Source of the DNA: Glandiceps talaboti
Taxonomy: Eukaryota; Hemichordata; Enteropneusta; Spengelidae
Reading direction: 5' to 3'
Assembly: GCF_964340395.1 (NCBI RefSeq)
Contig: NC_135567.1
Span: 1,343,109-1,368,108, forward strand
Length of the DNA stretch: 25,000 nt
Shown here: positions 11,043 to 20,649 of the stretch, in pieces
Position numbering within the stretch: the stretch's first letter is position 1
How the letters are laid out: every line of letters begins with the position of its first letter
Notes under the pieces: generated by a model
Seen by the model: the letters and a program-made list of their open reading frames with translations, nothing else
What the model was told of the DNA's origin: nothing
Database searches by the model: none
Translations under genes and position numbers: made by a program

Positions 11043-12117
11043 CAGTTGCTATGGGTATAGTCTTATTTGATAGTTGTTATGGGCATGGTATTATTTGATA
11101 GTTGTTATGGGCATGGTATTATTTGATAGTTGTTATGGGCATGGTATTATTTGATAGTTGTTATGGGCATGGTCTTATTTGATAGTTGTTATGGGCATGG
11201 TATTATTTGATAGTTGCTATGGGCTTTGTCTAATTTCATAGTTGTTATGGGCATGGTCTTGTTTGATAGTTGTTATGGGCATGGTATTATTTGATAGTTG
11301 CTATGGGCTTTGTCTAATTTGATAGTTGTTATGGGCATGGTCTTGTTTGATAGTTGTTATGGGCATGGTCTTGTTTGATAGTTGTTATGGGCATGGTATT
11401 ATTTGATAGTTGCTATGGGCTTTGTCTAATTTCATAAATGTTATGGGCATGGTCTTGTTTGATAGTTGCTATGGGCATGGTATTATTTGATAGTTGCTAT
11501 GGGCTTTGTCTAATTTCATAGTTGTTATGGGCATGGTCTTGTTTGATAGTTGTTATGGGCATGGTCTTTTTTGATAGTTGTTATGGGCATGGTATTATTT
11601 GATAGTTGCTATGGGCTTTGTCTAATTTCATAGTTGTTATGGGCATGGTCTTGTTTGATAGTTGTTATGGGCATGGTATTATTTGATAGTTGCTATGGGC
11701 TTTGCCTAATTTCATTGTTGTTATGGGCATGGTCTTGTTTGATAGTTGTTATGGGCATGGTATTATTTGATAGTTGCTATGGGCTTTGTCTAATTTCATA
11801 GTTGTTATGGGCATGGTCTTGTTTGATAGTTGTTATGGGCATGGTATCATTTGATAGTTGCTATGGGCTTTGTCTAATTTCATAGTTGTTATGGGCATGG
11901 TCTTGTTTGATAGTTGTTATGGGCATGGTATTATTTGATAGTTGCTATGGGCTTTGTCTAATTTCATAGTTGTTATGGGCATGGTCTTGTTTGATAGGTG
12001 TTATGGGCATTGTCTTATTTGATAGTTGCTATGGGTGTTGTTTTATTTGATAGTTGCTACATGTACAATGTATGGGCATGGTCTTTTTTGATAGTTGCTA
12101 TGGGCATGGTCTTGTTG
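11043..12117. repeat. 28-bp minisatellite with 84-bp higher-order unit
   Basis: The basic unit is TAGTTGTTATGGGCATGG plus TATTATTTGA, 28 bp, about 38 copies. Three unit types occur: ...TATTATTTGA, ...TCTTGTTTGA, and one with GGGCTTTGTCTAATTTCA. The third type recurs at 11221, 11305, 11417, 11501, 11613, 11697, 11781, 11865 and 11949, so steps are 84 bp with two of 112 bp. The array is therefore largely trimers. It decays at the right, where an 11-bp insertion (CATGTACAATG) interrupts it near 12058. Confidence 0.93.
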
Positions 12118-12209
12118 CTAGGCATATTAGTATACTTTTTTGAATGTTTATTCATTTACCTATTACCCATAATATTTTACTGAAAGTTACGTTTTTTTTC
12201 CTGACCTAA
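12118..12209. other. Spacer between 28-bp array and LINE
   Basis: AT-rich unique sequence with nothing recognisable. The exact 5' limit of the LINE is uncertain and may lie up to about 80 bp further right, after the AACAAAAC simple repeat at about 12248-12278. Confidence 0.4.
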
Positions 12210-14845
12210 TTTGCATATCACACTTTGGATGAATTTGACTTCAACAAATCAACAAAACAACAAAACAACAAAACAACTTCTTGTAGGTGCTTCTGAGTAT
12301 ATCACGAATGACAATATAGATCAAGCAATACAGACGATCAGTGATATATTTGATTATGCAGCATCGGGAATGAAATCGTCTAATATACTAAGAAATCGTG
12401 AACGATCTCAACCAGTATGGTGGGGCAAAGACTGTAGAGTGGCCAAGAATGAAAAATATAGACTCCCTTAATAAATTTAGACTTAATGTAAATGACTTGT
12501 TCTTATATAGAGCCGCTAAGAATAATTTCAAAGCTATCTGTCGACGAAAGAAAGTAAACATGATCCAGTTAAGTTCTGGGGATTGTTACATAACTTGAGA
12601 CGTAAAGTATCGTCTTCTGGTGATATTACAACTGACCAGTGGTATAATTATTTTCATGGACTGCTTAACAACACTACGTCATCTCACATTGATACTGCGT
12701 TTCGTGAAACCGTCACAACGCGAAATGAGAATCACAATCAACATTGTGACTGCTGTGATGACAATGTTCCCAATGACCTCAATGCAACAATTTCTTTAGA
12801 TGAAATTATGAAAGCCATTCGTTGTATGCCAAATAACAAAGCACCTGGTCATGACGGGCAAGTTATTGAGTTGTTTAAACAAAGTCTACTTTTCGACTGA
12901 GTACAGTGTTAAACCTTTTATTCAACAACATTTTCTCTAGCGGTAATTTCCCTGCAAGCTGGAGTAAAGCTATTATTACGCCACTACATAAAAAGGGAAG
13001 TCTTAGCGATGTAAATAATTACAGGGGCATCTCCCTTCTTCTAGTAATGAGTAAAATATTCACCAAAATTTTGAATTTTGTTTGGAAAATTGGTGCTATC
13101 AAAATAAAATTATATCGGAAGCGCAGGGTGGCTTTCGTCGCGGTTACAGTACTGTGGACAATATATTTACGCTTCAAGCTATGGCAGCCAAGTATCTTAC
13201 TATGAAGAAGGGAAGGTTTTATTGTATTTTCATTGACTTTTCAAAGGCATTTGATTCTATTCAACATGATTTATTATGGGACAAACTGATTAGATATGGT
13301 ATACATAGTAAATTTCTTTCTGTTCTGAGATCAATGTATAGGAGCTTACGGTCTTGTGTAAATACGCCGGCTGGTATTACTGACTATTTTAGGTGTACAA
13401 TTGGGACGCGTCAAGGCTGTATGCTTAGTCCTGTCTTGTTTTCTTTATTCATTAATGACCTGGTTTCTTACACAAATAAGGTTGGTTGTGAAGGTGTTTA
13501 TATCGATGAAGAAGTTCAAAACCTCGATATCTTAATGTATGCCGATGATGTGGCTGAGGGATCGGACATGCCAATTCACACTCAAAGACAAATTAATCAG
13601 CTACAGTTTTTTTGTTCTCATTGGGGTGTGAGTGTAAATTTAGACAAAACTCAAATTGTGGTGTTCCGCAGCTAGGGGAGGTTGTCTAAAGAAAACTGAA
13701 AGATGGTTCTTGGGAAACCGACCAATTAATGTCGTTCCTCACTACAAGTATTTAAGCCAAATTTTTTCGTCAAGGCTTAGTTGGAGCCCAACTAAGAAAA
13801 ACCAGGCTTCACAAGGAAGGAAGGCCATGTTTCAACTTAAGACTTTGCTAAGGAAGCTGGGAGGAATGTCCATGTCCGACTCTTTCAAACTTTTTGATAC
13901 TTATGTTACACCTATTTTACTGTATGGTAGTGAAATTTGGGGTTATGAAAATTCCCCCCCCCCCCCCCAGGTTAAACAAGTTCATTATCAGATCTGTAAA
14001 TTTCTTTTGAATGTTAGTGGGAAAATAAATGATTTAACAACAATAGGAGAGTGTGGTAGAATTCCCATCTGTGTCATGTATTTTAAAAGATGTGTGAGCT
14101 ATTGGTTGAAAATACTACAAATGGACACTGATAGATACCCCTACAAATGCTACATTATGTTGAAAAGATTAGAAGAAGAAAGGAGTATAAAATCGGTCAA
14201 CTGGGCTTTTAACGTTAAATCTTTAATTTGCCACCTTGGATTCGGCCATGCATGGTTGAACCAGGGTGTAGGCTCCACTAGTCAGTTTTTGTCTGAATTC
14301 ACCCAAAGGTTAAAAGACTGTGCTTAGGTCAGATCTGGCATGAAGATTTTGAATCATCTCCTAGGCTTCGTTCCTACCACACTTTCAAATCAATGCTTGA
14401 ACCAGAGAGATATTTAAGTTGTGTTAAAATGTGTAAATTTAGAACAGCACTGTCAAGATTTCGCTGCTCTTTGCATCCTTTGCAAATTGAGAGGGGACGA
14501 CATGAAAACATTCCTGCTGTCCAAAGATTTTACAAATACTGTATTACACATAATTTGTACTGTATTGAGGACGAGTATCATTTCTTAGCAATTTGTCCGT
14601 TCTACAAGGACCTTCGTAAAGAAATGTTACCAAGGTGGTTTTGTTTAAACCCTTCCTATGATAAGTTCATTTCACTTTTGAATTCAGATAATATAACTTA
14701 TCTAAATAACTTAGCTTCATTTATTTATTTTGCAATGAAAAATAGAGGAATTTCCCTCTATAAACTGAAACGTTTGCATTATTGTTTGCTCTTTGGGCCT
14801 GTGGCCATATTGTTCTGAAATAAACTGATTAATTGATTGATTGAA
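12210..14845 (+). mobile_element. 5'-truncated non-LTR retrotransposon (Jockey/I-type LINE)
   Basis: About 2.6 kb of LINE sequence lies in intron 1, opposite to the host gene. It begins in the linker upstream of the reverse transcriptase; the endonuclease domain is missing. It ends with a polyadenylation-like AATAAA (14819-14824) and a TTGA/ATTG simple tail that runs directly into the 16-bp array at 14846. The C-terminal region with an EDEYHFLAICPFY motif is typical of a large LINE group common in marine invertebrates. The exact clade is not resolved. Confidence 0.85.
12280..14818 (+). pseudogene. Frameshifted ORF2 (reverse transcriptase) of the LINE
   Basis: The coding trace passes through all three frames. 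The linker runs to 12471 (VWWGKDCRVAKNEKYR), then shifts at about 12470, 12555, 12890, 13078, 13668 and 14320. Recognisable reverse-transcriptase motifs, in order, are NNKAPGHDG (12832-12858), YRGISLL, QGGFRRGYSTVDN, IDFSKAFD with catalytic Asp (13232-13255), GTRQGC (13403-13420) and the YADD box (13538-13549). The thumb-like region and LLYGSEIWG follow. The C-terminal part (14393-14818) has Cys-x6-Cys-x5-His-x4-Cys, a zinc-knuckle-like set, around EDEYHFLAICP. The active-site residues remain but at least six frameshifts make the copy inactive. A run of 13 C at about 13957-13969 codes for Pro without breaking the frame. Confidence 0.85.
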
Positions 14846-16412
14846 ACTTACTAGTGACATTACTTACTAGTGACATTACTCACTAGTGACATCACTCACT
14901 AGTGACATCACTCAGTAGTGACATCACTCAGTAGTGACATCACTTACTAGTGACATCACTCACTAGTGACATCACTTACTAGTGACATCACTTACTAGTG
15001 ACATCACTTACTAGTGACATCACTTACTAGTGACATCACTTACTAGTGACATTATTTACTAGTGACATCACTTACTAGTGACATCACTTACTAGTGACAT
15101 TACTTACTAGTGACATCACTTACTAGTGACATTACTCACTTGTGACATCACTTACTAGTGACATTACTTACTAGTGACATCACTTACTAGTGACATTATT
15201 TACTAGTGACATCACTTACTAGTGACATCACTTACTTGTGACATCACTTACTAGTGACATCACTTACTAGTGACATTACTCACTTGTGACATCACTTACT
15301 AGTGACATTACTTACTAGTGACATCACTTACTAGTGACATCACTCACTTGTGACATCACTTACTAGTGACATTACTTACTAGTGACATCACTTACTAGTG
15401 ACATCACTTACTAATGACATTACTCACTTGTGACATCACTCACTAGTGACATCACTTACTAGTGACATTACTTACTAGTGACATTACTTACTAGTGACAT
15501 TCACTTACTAGTGACATTACTTACTAGTGACATCACTTACTAGTGACATCACTTACTAGTGACATTACTCACTTGTGACATCACTTACTAGTGACATCAC
15601 TTACTAGTGACATTACTTACTAGTGACATCACTTACTAGTGACATTCACTTACTAGTGACATTACTTACTAGTGACATCACTTACTAGTGACATCACTTA
15701 CTAGTGACATTACTCACTTGTGACATCACTTACTAGTGACATCACTTACTAGTGACATTACTTACTAGTGACATCACTTACTAGTGACATTACTCACTTG
15801 TGACATCACTTACTAGTGACATTACTTACTAGTGACATCACTTACTAGTGACATCACTCACTTGTGACATCACTTACTAGTGACATTACTTACTAGTGAC
15901 ATCACTTACTAGTGACATCACTTACTAATGACATTACTCACTTGTGACATCACTCACTAGTGACATCACTTACTAGTGACATTACTTACTAGTGACATTA
16001 CTTACTAGTGACATTCACTTACTAGTGACATTACTTACTAGTGACATCACTTACTAGTGACATCACTTACTAGTGACATTACTCACTTGTGACATCACTT
16101 ACTAGTGACATCACTTACTAGTGACATTACTTACTAGTGACATCACTTACTAGTGACATTCACTTACTAGTGACATTACTTACTAGTGACATCACTTACT
16201 AGTGACATCACTTACTAGTGACATTACTCACTTGTGACATCACTTACTAGTGACATCACTTACTAGTGACATTACTTACTAGTGACATCACTTACTAGTG
16301 ACATCACTTACTAGTGACATTACTTACTAGTGACATCACTTACTAGTGACATCACTTACTAGTGACATTACTTACTAGTGACATCACTTACTAGTGACAT
16401 TACTCACTAGTG
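14846..16412. repeat. 16-bp minisatellite, about 98 units, with 514-bp internal duplication
   Basis: The unit is ACTTACTAGTGACATC/T, 16 bp. Variants are CTCACTTGTGACA, CTAATGACA and a 17-bp form with GACATTCACTT. A large block is repeated in tandem: the CTAATGACA variant at 15411 and 15925, and the 17-bp variants at 15498/16012 and 15643/16157, are each 514 bp apart. Copy 1 is about 15266-15779 and copy 2 about 15780-16293. The array abuts the LINE tail on its left. Confidence 0.95.
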
Positions 16413-16583
16413 TTTATTTACCTCTACATGTACATCATTTTGTGTTGTTTGTTTTGTTCTGAGTGATCGCTGCCTTCCCACATCTGAACCTGTGTAATAG
16501 GCAATCACGTTTGAATACCGCGCTTTCGATTGGCCAATCAGGATGAGCGTTATGTTGGCAGCTGCACATACAGGAGAAATTGA
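16413..16583. other. Spacer between 16-bp and 14-bp arrays
   Basis: Unique, fairly CpG-containing intronic sequence. No exon or known motif recognised. Confidence 0.5.
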
Positions 16584-17010
16584 GTGTGGAGACCATAGTG
16601 TGGAGATGATAGTGTGGAGACCATAGTGTGGAGACCATAGTGTGGAGATGATAGTGTGGAGACCATAGTGTGGAGATGATAGTGTGGAGACCATAGTGTG
16701 GAGACGATAGTGTGGAGATGATAGTGTGGAGACCATAGTGTGGAGACCATAGTGTGGAGATGATAGTGTGGAGACCATAGTGTGGAGATGATAGTGTGGA
16801 GACGATAGTGTGGAGATGATAGTGTGGAGATGACAGTGTGGAGACCATAGTGTGGAGACGATAGTGTGGAGATGATAGTGTGGAGACCATAGTGTGGAGA
16901 TGATAGTGTGGAGACCATAGTGTGGAGATGATAGTGTGGAGACGATAGTGTGGAGACCATAGTGTGGAGACGATAGTGTGGAGATGATAGTGTGGAGACC
17001 ACAGTGTGGA
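16584..17010. repeat. 14-bp minisatellite, 30 units plus a partial
   Basis: The unit is GTGTGGAGA-CCA/TGA/CGA-TA, 14 bp, with 30 full copies and no indels up to 17003. Three variants (CCATA, TGATA, CGATA) alternate irregularly. Minus-strand frames stay open and give Ser-Pro-His-Tyr-type repeats, which is a by-product of the repeat. Confidence 0.95.
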
Positions 17011-17160
17011 CAAACTGTGAATGACTGACAGTTGATACAAGTATTTGACACATTTTGAATTGATACAATACTTCAGTTGTAAAATCATACAAGAATATTT
17101 TAATAAATTTGGTCTTTTCTTTGATTTAAGTATCAAAATACTTACACAAAAATCATTGAA

Positions 17161-17179
17161 CCCCCCCCCCCCCCCCCCC
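17161..17179. repeat. Homopolymer of 19 C
   Basis: Nineteen C residues in a row. Long C runs are often mis-sized by sequencers, so the length is uncertain. Confidence 0.9.
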
Positions 17180-17264
17180 GGACCGCTGGGTGTTAGCTGT
17201 TGGAAGGTGTTTATTTACTCTGCATACATCAATGTACAAAGAACAGTGAGTGAAGAATGTCTAT

Positions 17265-17309
17265 CCATGGATCTATTATTGACATAATAGATCAATAATA
17301 GATCCATGG
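17265..17309. repeat. Perfect 18-bp inverted repeat (hairpin or cruciform)
   Basis: CCATGGATCTATTATTGA (17265-17282) is exactly complementary to 17292-17309, with a 9-base loop. CTATCCATGG also repeats directly on both sides. The structure lies about 40 bp left of the 25-bp array. Confidence 0.9.
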
Positions 17310-17350
17310 TCTATCCATGGTCTATCCAAATGTAATGAACAGTACTTGTA

Positions 17351-18942
17351 TGGAATGTCATTGGGATACACCAGAGGGAATGTCATTGGGATACACCAGA
17401 TGGAATGTCATTGGGATATACCAGATGGAATGTCATTGGGATATACCAGATGGAATGTCATTGGGATATACCAGAGGTAATGTCATTGGGATACATCAGA
17501 TGGAATGTCATTGGGATACACCAGATGGAATGTCATTGGGATATACCAGATGGAATGTCATTGGGATATACCAGATGGAATGTCATTGGGATATACCAGA
17601 TGGAATGTCATTGTGATACACCAGATGGAATGTCATTGGGATATACCAGATGTAATGTCATTGGGATACACCAGATGGAATGTCATTGGGATACACCAGA
17701 GGGAATGTCATTGGGATATACCAGAGGGAATGTCATTGGGATACACCAGATGGAATATCATTGGGATATACCAGATGTAATGTCATTGGGATAGACCAGA
17801 GGGAATGTCATTGGGATATACCAGAGGGAATGTCATTGGGATACACCAGATGGAATGTCATTGGGATACACCAGATGGAATGTCATTGGGATTCACCAGA
17901 TGGAATGTCATTGGGATACACCAGAGGGAATGTCATTGGGATACACCAGATGGAATGTCATTGGGATATACCAGAGGGAATGTCATTGGGATACACCAGA
18001 TGGAATGTCATTGGGATATACCAGATGGAATGTCATTGGGATACACCAGATGGAATGTCATTGGGATATACCAGATGGAATGTCATTGGGATACACCAGA
18101 TGGAATGTCATTGGGATACACCAGAGGGAATGTCATTGGGATACACCAGATGGAATGTCATTGGGATATACCAGAGGGAATGTCATTGGGATACACCAGA
18201 TGGAATGTCATTGGGATATACCAGGGGGAATGTCATTGGGATACACCAGAGGGAATGTCATTGGGATACACCAGATGGAATGTCATTGGGATATACCAGA
18301 GGGAATGTCATTGGGATACACCAGAGGGAATGTCATTGGGATATACCAGAGGGAATGTCATTGGGATACACCAGATGGAATGTCATTGGGATATACCAGG
18401 GGGAATGTCATTGGGATACACCAGAGGGAATGTCATTGGGATACACCAGAGGGAATGTCATTGGGATATACCAGAGGGAATGTCATTGGGATACACCAGA
18501 TGGAATGTCATTGGGATACACCAGATGGAATGTCATTGGGATATACCAGAGGGAATGTCATTGGGATACACCAGATGGAATGTCATTGGGATACACCAGA
18601 GGGAATGTCATTGGGATATACCAGATGGAATGTCATTGGGATACACCAGAGGGAATGTCATTGGGATATACCAGAGGGAATGTCATTGGGATATACCAGA
18701 GGGAATGTCATTGGGATACACCAGAGGGAATGTCATTGGGATATACCAGAGGGAATGTCATTGGGATACACCAGAGGGAATGTCATTGGGATATACCAGA
18801 GGGAATGTCATTGGGATATACCAGAGGGAATGTCATTGGGATATACCAGAGGGAATGTCATTGGGATATACCAGAGGGAATGTCATTGGGATACACCAGA
18901 GGGAATGTCATTGGGATACACCAGAGGGAATGTCATTGGGAT
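17351..18942. repeat. 25-bp minisatellite, 63 units plus a partial
   Basis: The unit is TGGAATGTCATTGGGATA plus CACCAGA, 25 bp, with no indels from 17351 to the last full unit at 18901. Two main variable sites are TGG/GGG (rarely TGT) at the unit start and CACC/TACC near its end. Left units are mainly TGG; from about 18651 rightward all are GGG, so the array is polar. Plus-strand frames remain open over about 400 codons but shift through the unit, as expected for a 25-bp period, and are not called as genes. Confidence 0.96.
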
Positions 18943-19722
18943 TCAGTGGTATAAGGAATAGCCTCTGCTAATGTCCATTAGTAATTAGTCCTAAATGTTG
19001 ACCTACTTTTAGCTATGGCTGCGATGACTAACGACATGACACACACTAATGTACCATGACACACACCAAAATGACATTGCTTCATGATACAAGGACACAT
19101 CAACAAGTCACGTGACGACTACGTTATTACATAGAAATGTAGCGAGAAGGGCGTCGCTTGACTTCCGCGTTGTCTTTTGTGTTGGTACCATACCACGTGG
19201 TCATATCGTAACCTAATTAAGCAATCGGCCGGTTTTGGTGTGTTGATTTTAAAATGTAAATTGCTGTCCCAAAGATCTTAACGGCGACAAATGTAACAGT
19301 AGTATGTTGACATAAGTGATTATTTCGTACACACAATAAATGGTCGATAAGAGTGATTGAACCCGACCAGGCGTACTTCAGACTTCGCTCGATCGATCTC
19401 ACACCACCATGTAGTAAGTTAGAGAATAATTTGAACCTAGAATTACGATTAACCAAGCAACTAACTGGTATAAGTAGGGAGAGACAACGCACATCATTTA
19501 ATTCCCGTGTCCGTCCACCTATAACGTTTGTCTTGCACGTCGACTTGTAAACGAGATCGACATCTCGGGCATTGTGTCGGCAACTGTCATTGTGTTAGCT
19601 TACCATTGTCTGAAGGCACTCCACCAGTCACCAAGCTTGTCTTACAGATATGTAAAATGGCTGTTAACTTAAATAACATACTAAGGATCGTCTTCAGAAA
19701 AAATAATCTTTATCGCACCTAC
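18943..19722. other. CpG-containing 5' end of intron 1
   Basis: This intronic stretch just downstream of exon 1 is unique and visibly richer in CpG than the arrays. It holds two CACGTG E-boxes (19109-19114 and 19194-19199). It may be part of the promoter-proximal region. The open frames seen on both strands here have no recognisable protein. Confidence 0.5.
19107..19116. promoter_or_regulatory. GTCACGTGAC palindrome (CLEAR/E-box type), intron 1
   Basis: The perfect 10-bp palindrome equals the core consensus of the CLEAR element bound by MiT/TFE factors (TFEB in vertebrates) and is also a strong USF/Myc-type E-box. It lies about 0.6 kb downstream of exon 1 in the direction of transcription. 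A second exact copy is at 21968-21977. Confidence 0.35.
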
Positions 19723-19980
19723 CTTAAACAGACACGAACTTAATATGTATCGGAGGAGCGTCCACATTACGGCGAATCCCAGTGTGGCGACTACGTCTTT
19801 TGACGTCCACAAACAGTACTCGGAGAACTGATCAAAATAACTGAAATTTGCAGGTAAATTACTAAGACGATCCCACTGGTCTGTGGTTATCGACTGTAAC
19901 ATTCCCAGATAGCTGGGCATTGGTAAAATACCCGTATCGCTAACTGTTGTCGCATCGACATCACCTCCGCTGGCCGTCAT
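19723..19980 (-). CDS. CerS1-like ceramide synthase, first coding exon (partial gene)
   Basis: The ATG at 19980-19978 has A at -3 (ACAAAATGACG). The exon encodes 86 residues: MTASGGDVDATTVSDTG, then LPMPSYLGMLQS, which matches the MPSY start of CerS1, a short lumenal-type stretch with a possible N-glycosylation site (NFS, residues 46-48), and a membrane segment at about 62-83 (VVATLGFAVMWTLLRYIL). It ends SSCLFK at donor AAG|GTAGGT, so the intron is phase 0. Exon 2 begins PVYNK, reproducing the family's LFRPL junction. The frame stays open upstream to an ATG at 20091, which would add 37 residues; that ATG has a poor context (T at -3) and the added residues look unrelated, so I prefer 19980. 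The assignment to the CerS1 branch rather than another CerS rests on MPSY and the absence of a Hox-like domain. Confidence 0.85.
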
Positions 19981-20480
19981 TTTGTATAACCGTACTGAAC
20001 GGAAGGAGTAAGTATGGTGTGTCACAGCCTTGGACAGTTCTATTATGCCAAAAAAGTTGAGGGTATGTGTTACCCAATGCACCCATTTCATCGACTGGGT
20101 ATAATTTTTGGGTTCAAAATTTATAACTCATTAAAATCTCTAATAGCAAGAAACAACAAAAATCATAATCAAGTATCAAAATCTTTACAAATAACACAAA
20201 CATTTGTCAATTTTACTCAATACGTAGATATCACTACCTTCCGATATAATGGAATCGTCCTAATCAGACGTTCCATTCTTAATGCCCTCAGTAGCCAAAG
20301 TACCATTGTCAATTATGCACTATTGTCTAAGTCATTTATCGTTAATTAACATTACCCCGTGCTATGTACAGACGTTGTTCGCTCTATCAAAAGTGTCATT
20401 TAGCATGTATAAAATTGAAGCTTTCACCATGTCAATATGTTTGATATATATATAGTCGGCTTATTGCTTATTACAGAAAT
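19981..20480. other. 5' UTR and upstream flank of the CerS1-like gene
   Basis: On the minus strand this precedes the start codon. The first about 110 bp form an in-frame open extension. Further up the sequence is AT-rich. I see no clear TATA box at a fitting distance; a TATATATATAG stretch lies near 20445-20456, nearly 0.5 kb away. The plus-strand frame at 20014-20349 has no recognisable content. Confidence 0.45.
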
Positions 20481-20505
20481 ATCATTACGTCAAACACGTA
20501 ATGAT
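20481..20505. repeat. Perfect 10-bp inverted repeat with 5-base loop
   Basis: ATCATTACGT (20481-20490) and ACGTAATGAT (20496-20505) flank CAAAC. It lies just outside the left end of the TIR element, so it may be a former insertion footprint, a binding site for a dimeric factor, or chance. Confidence 0.7.
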
Positions 20506-20649
20506 TCGGAAATAATAAGGGAGTGTCTACATTTTACTTGGGGGGGCGTCAATTTTTTCCCATGAAAAATTAGGGGGACTAAACAAAAATTACAAAATTT
20601 TCTAAGGGGGGTCATACAAAAATCACGATTATTTAATGCAACATAAATC

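Larger units (their letters stand above)
10851..19722 (-). other. Intron 1 of the CerS1-like gene, 8.87 kb, mostly repeats
   Basis: The intron runs from donor AAG|GTAGGT (GT at 19722-19721) to acceptor TTAACAG (AG at 10852-10851), phase 0. It contains a 28-bp array, a LINE remnant in the opposite orientation, then 16-bp, 14-bp and 25-bp arrays, a C19 run and an 18-bp hairpin. These make up about four fifths of its length. No further exon was recognised inside, and exons 1 and 2 join without a missing segment when compared with CerS1. Confidence 0.75.

Noticed and set aside
13957-13969. C run in the LINE as a frameshift site
   Set aside because: The frame on both sides of the run stays the same in this sequence; the length could still be mis-called.
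14846-16412. CRISPR-like array
   Set aside because: Units are contiguous with no unique spacers, in a eukaryotic intron; it is a minisatellite. The same applies to the other arrays.
16407-17136. Minus-strand frames rich in Ser-Pro-His-Tyr
   Set aside because: Produced by the 14-bp repeat; all three minus frames are open.
17317-18971. Several plus-strand frames up to 424 codons in the 25-bp array
   Set aside because: All three forward frames are partly open with the same peptide in shifted order, as expected from a 25-bp period.
19217-19743. Short open frames on both strands in the 5' part of intron 1
   Set aside because: No family resemblance, no splice signals that would link them, and two strands open over the same stretch.
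20014-20349. 111-codon plus-strand frame opposite CerS1 exon 1
   Set aside because: It overlaps the better supported minus-strand exon and has no recognisable content.
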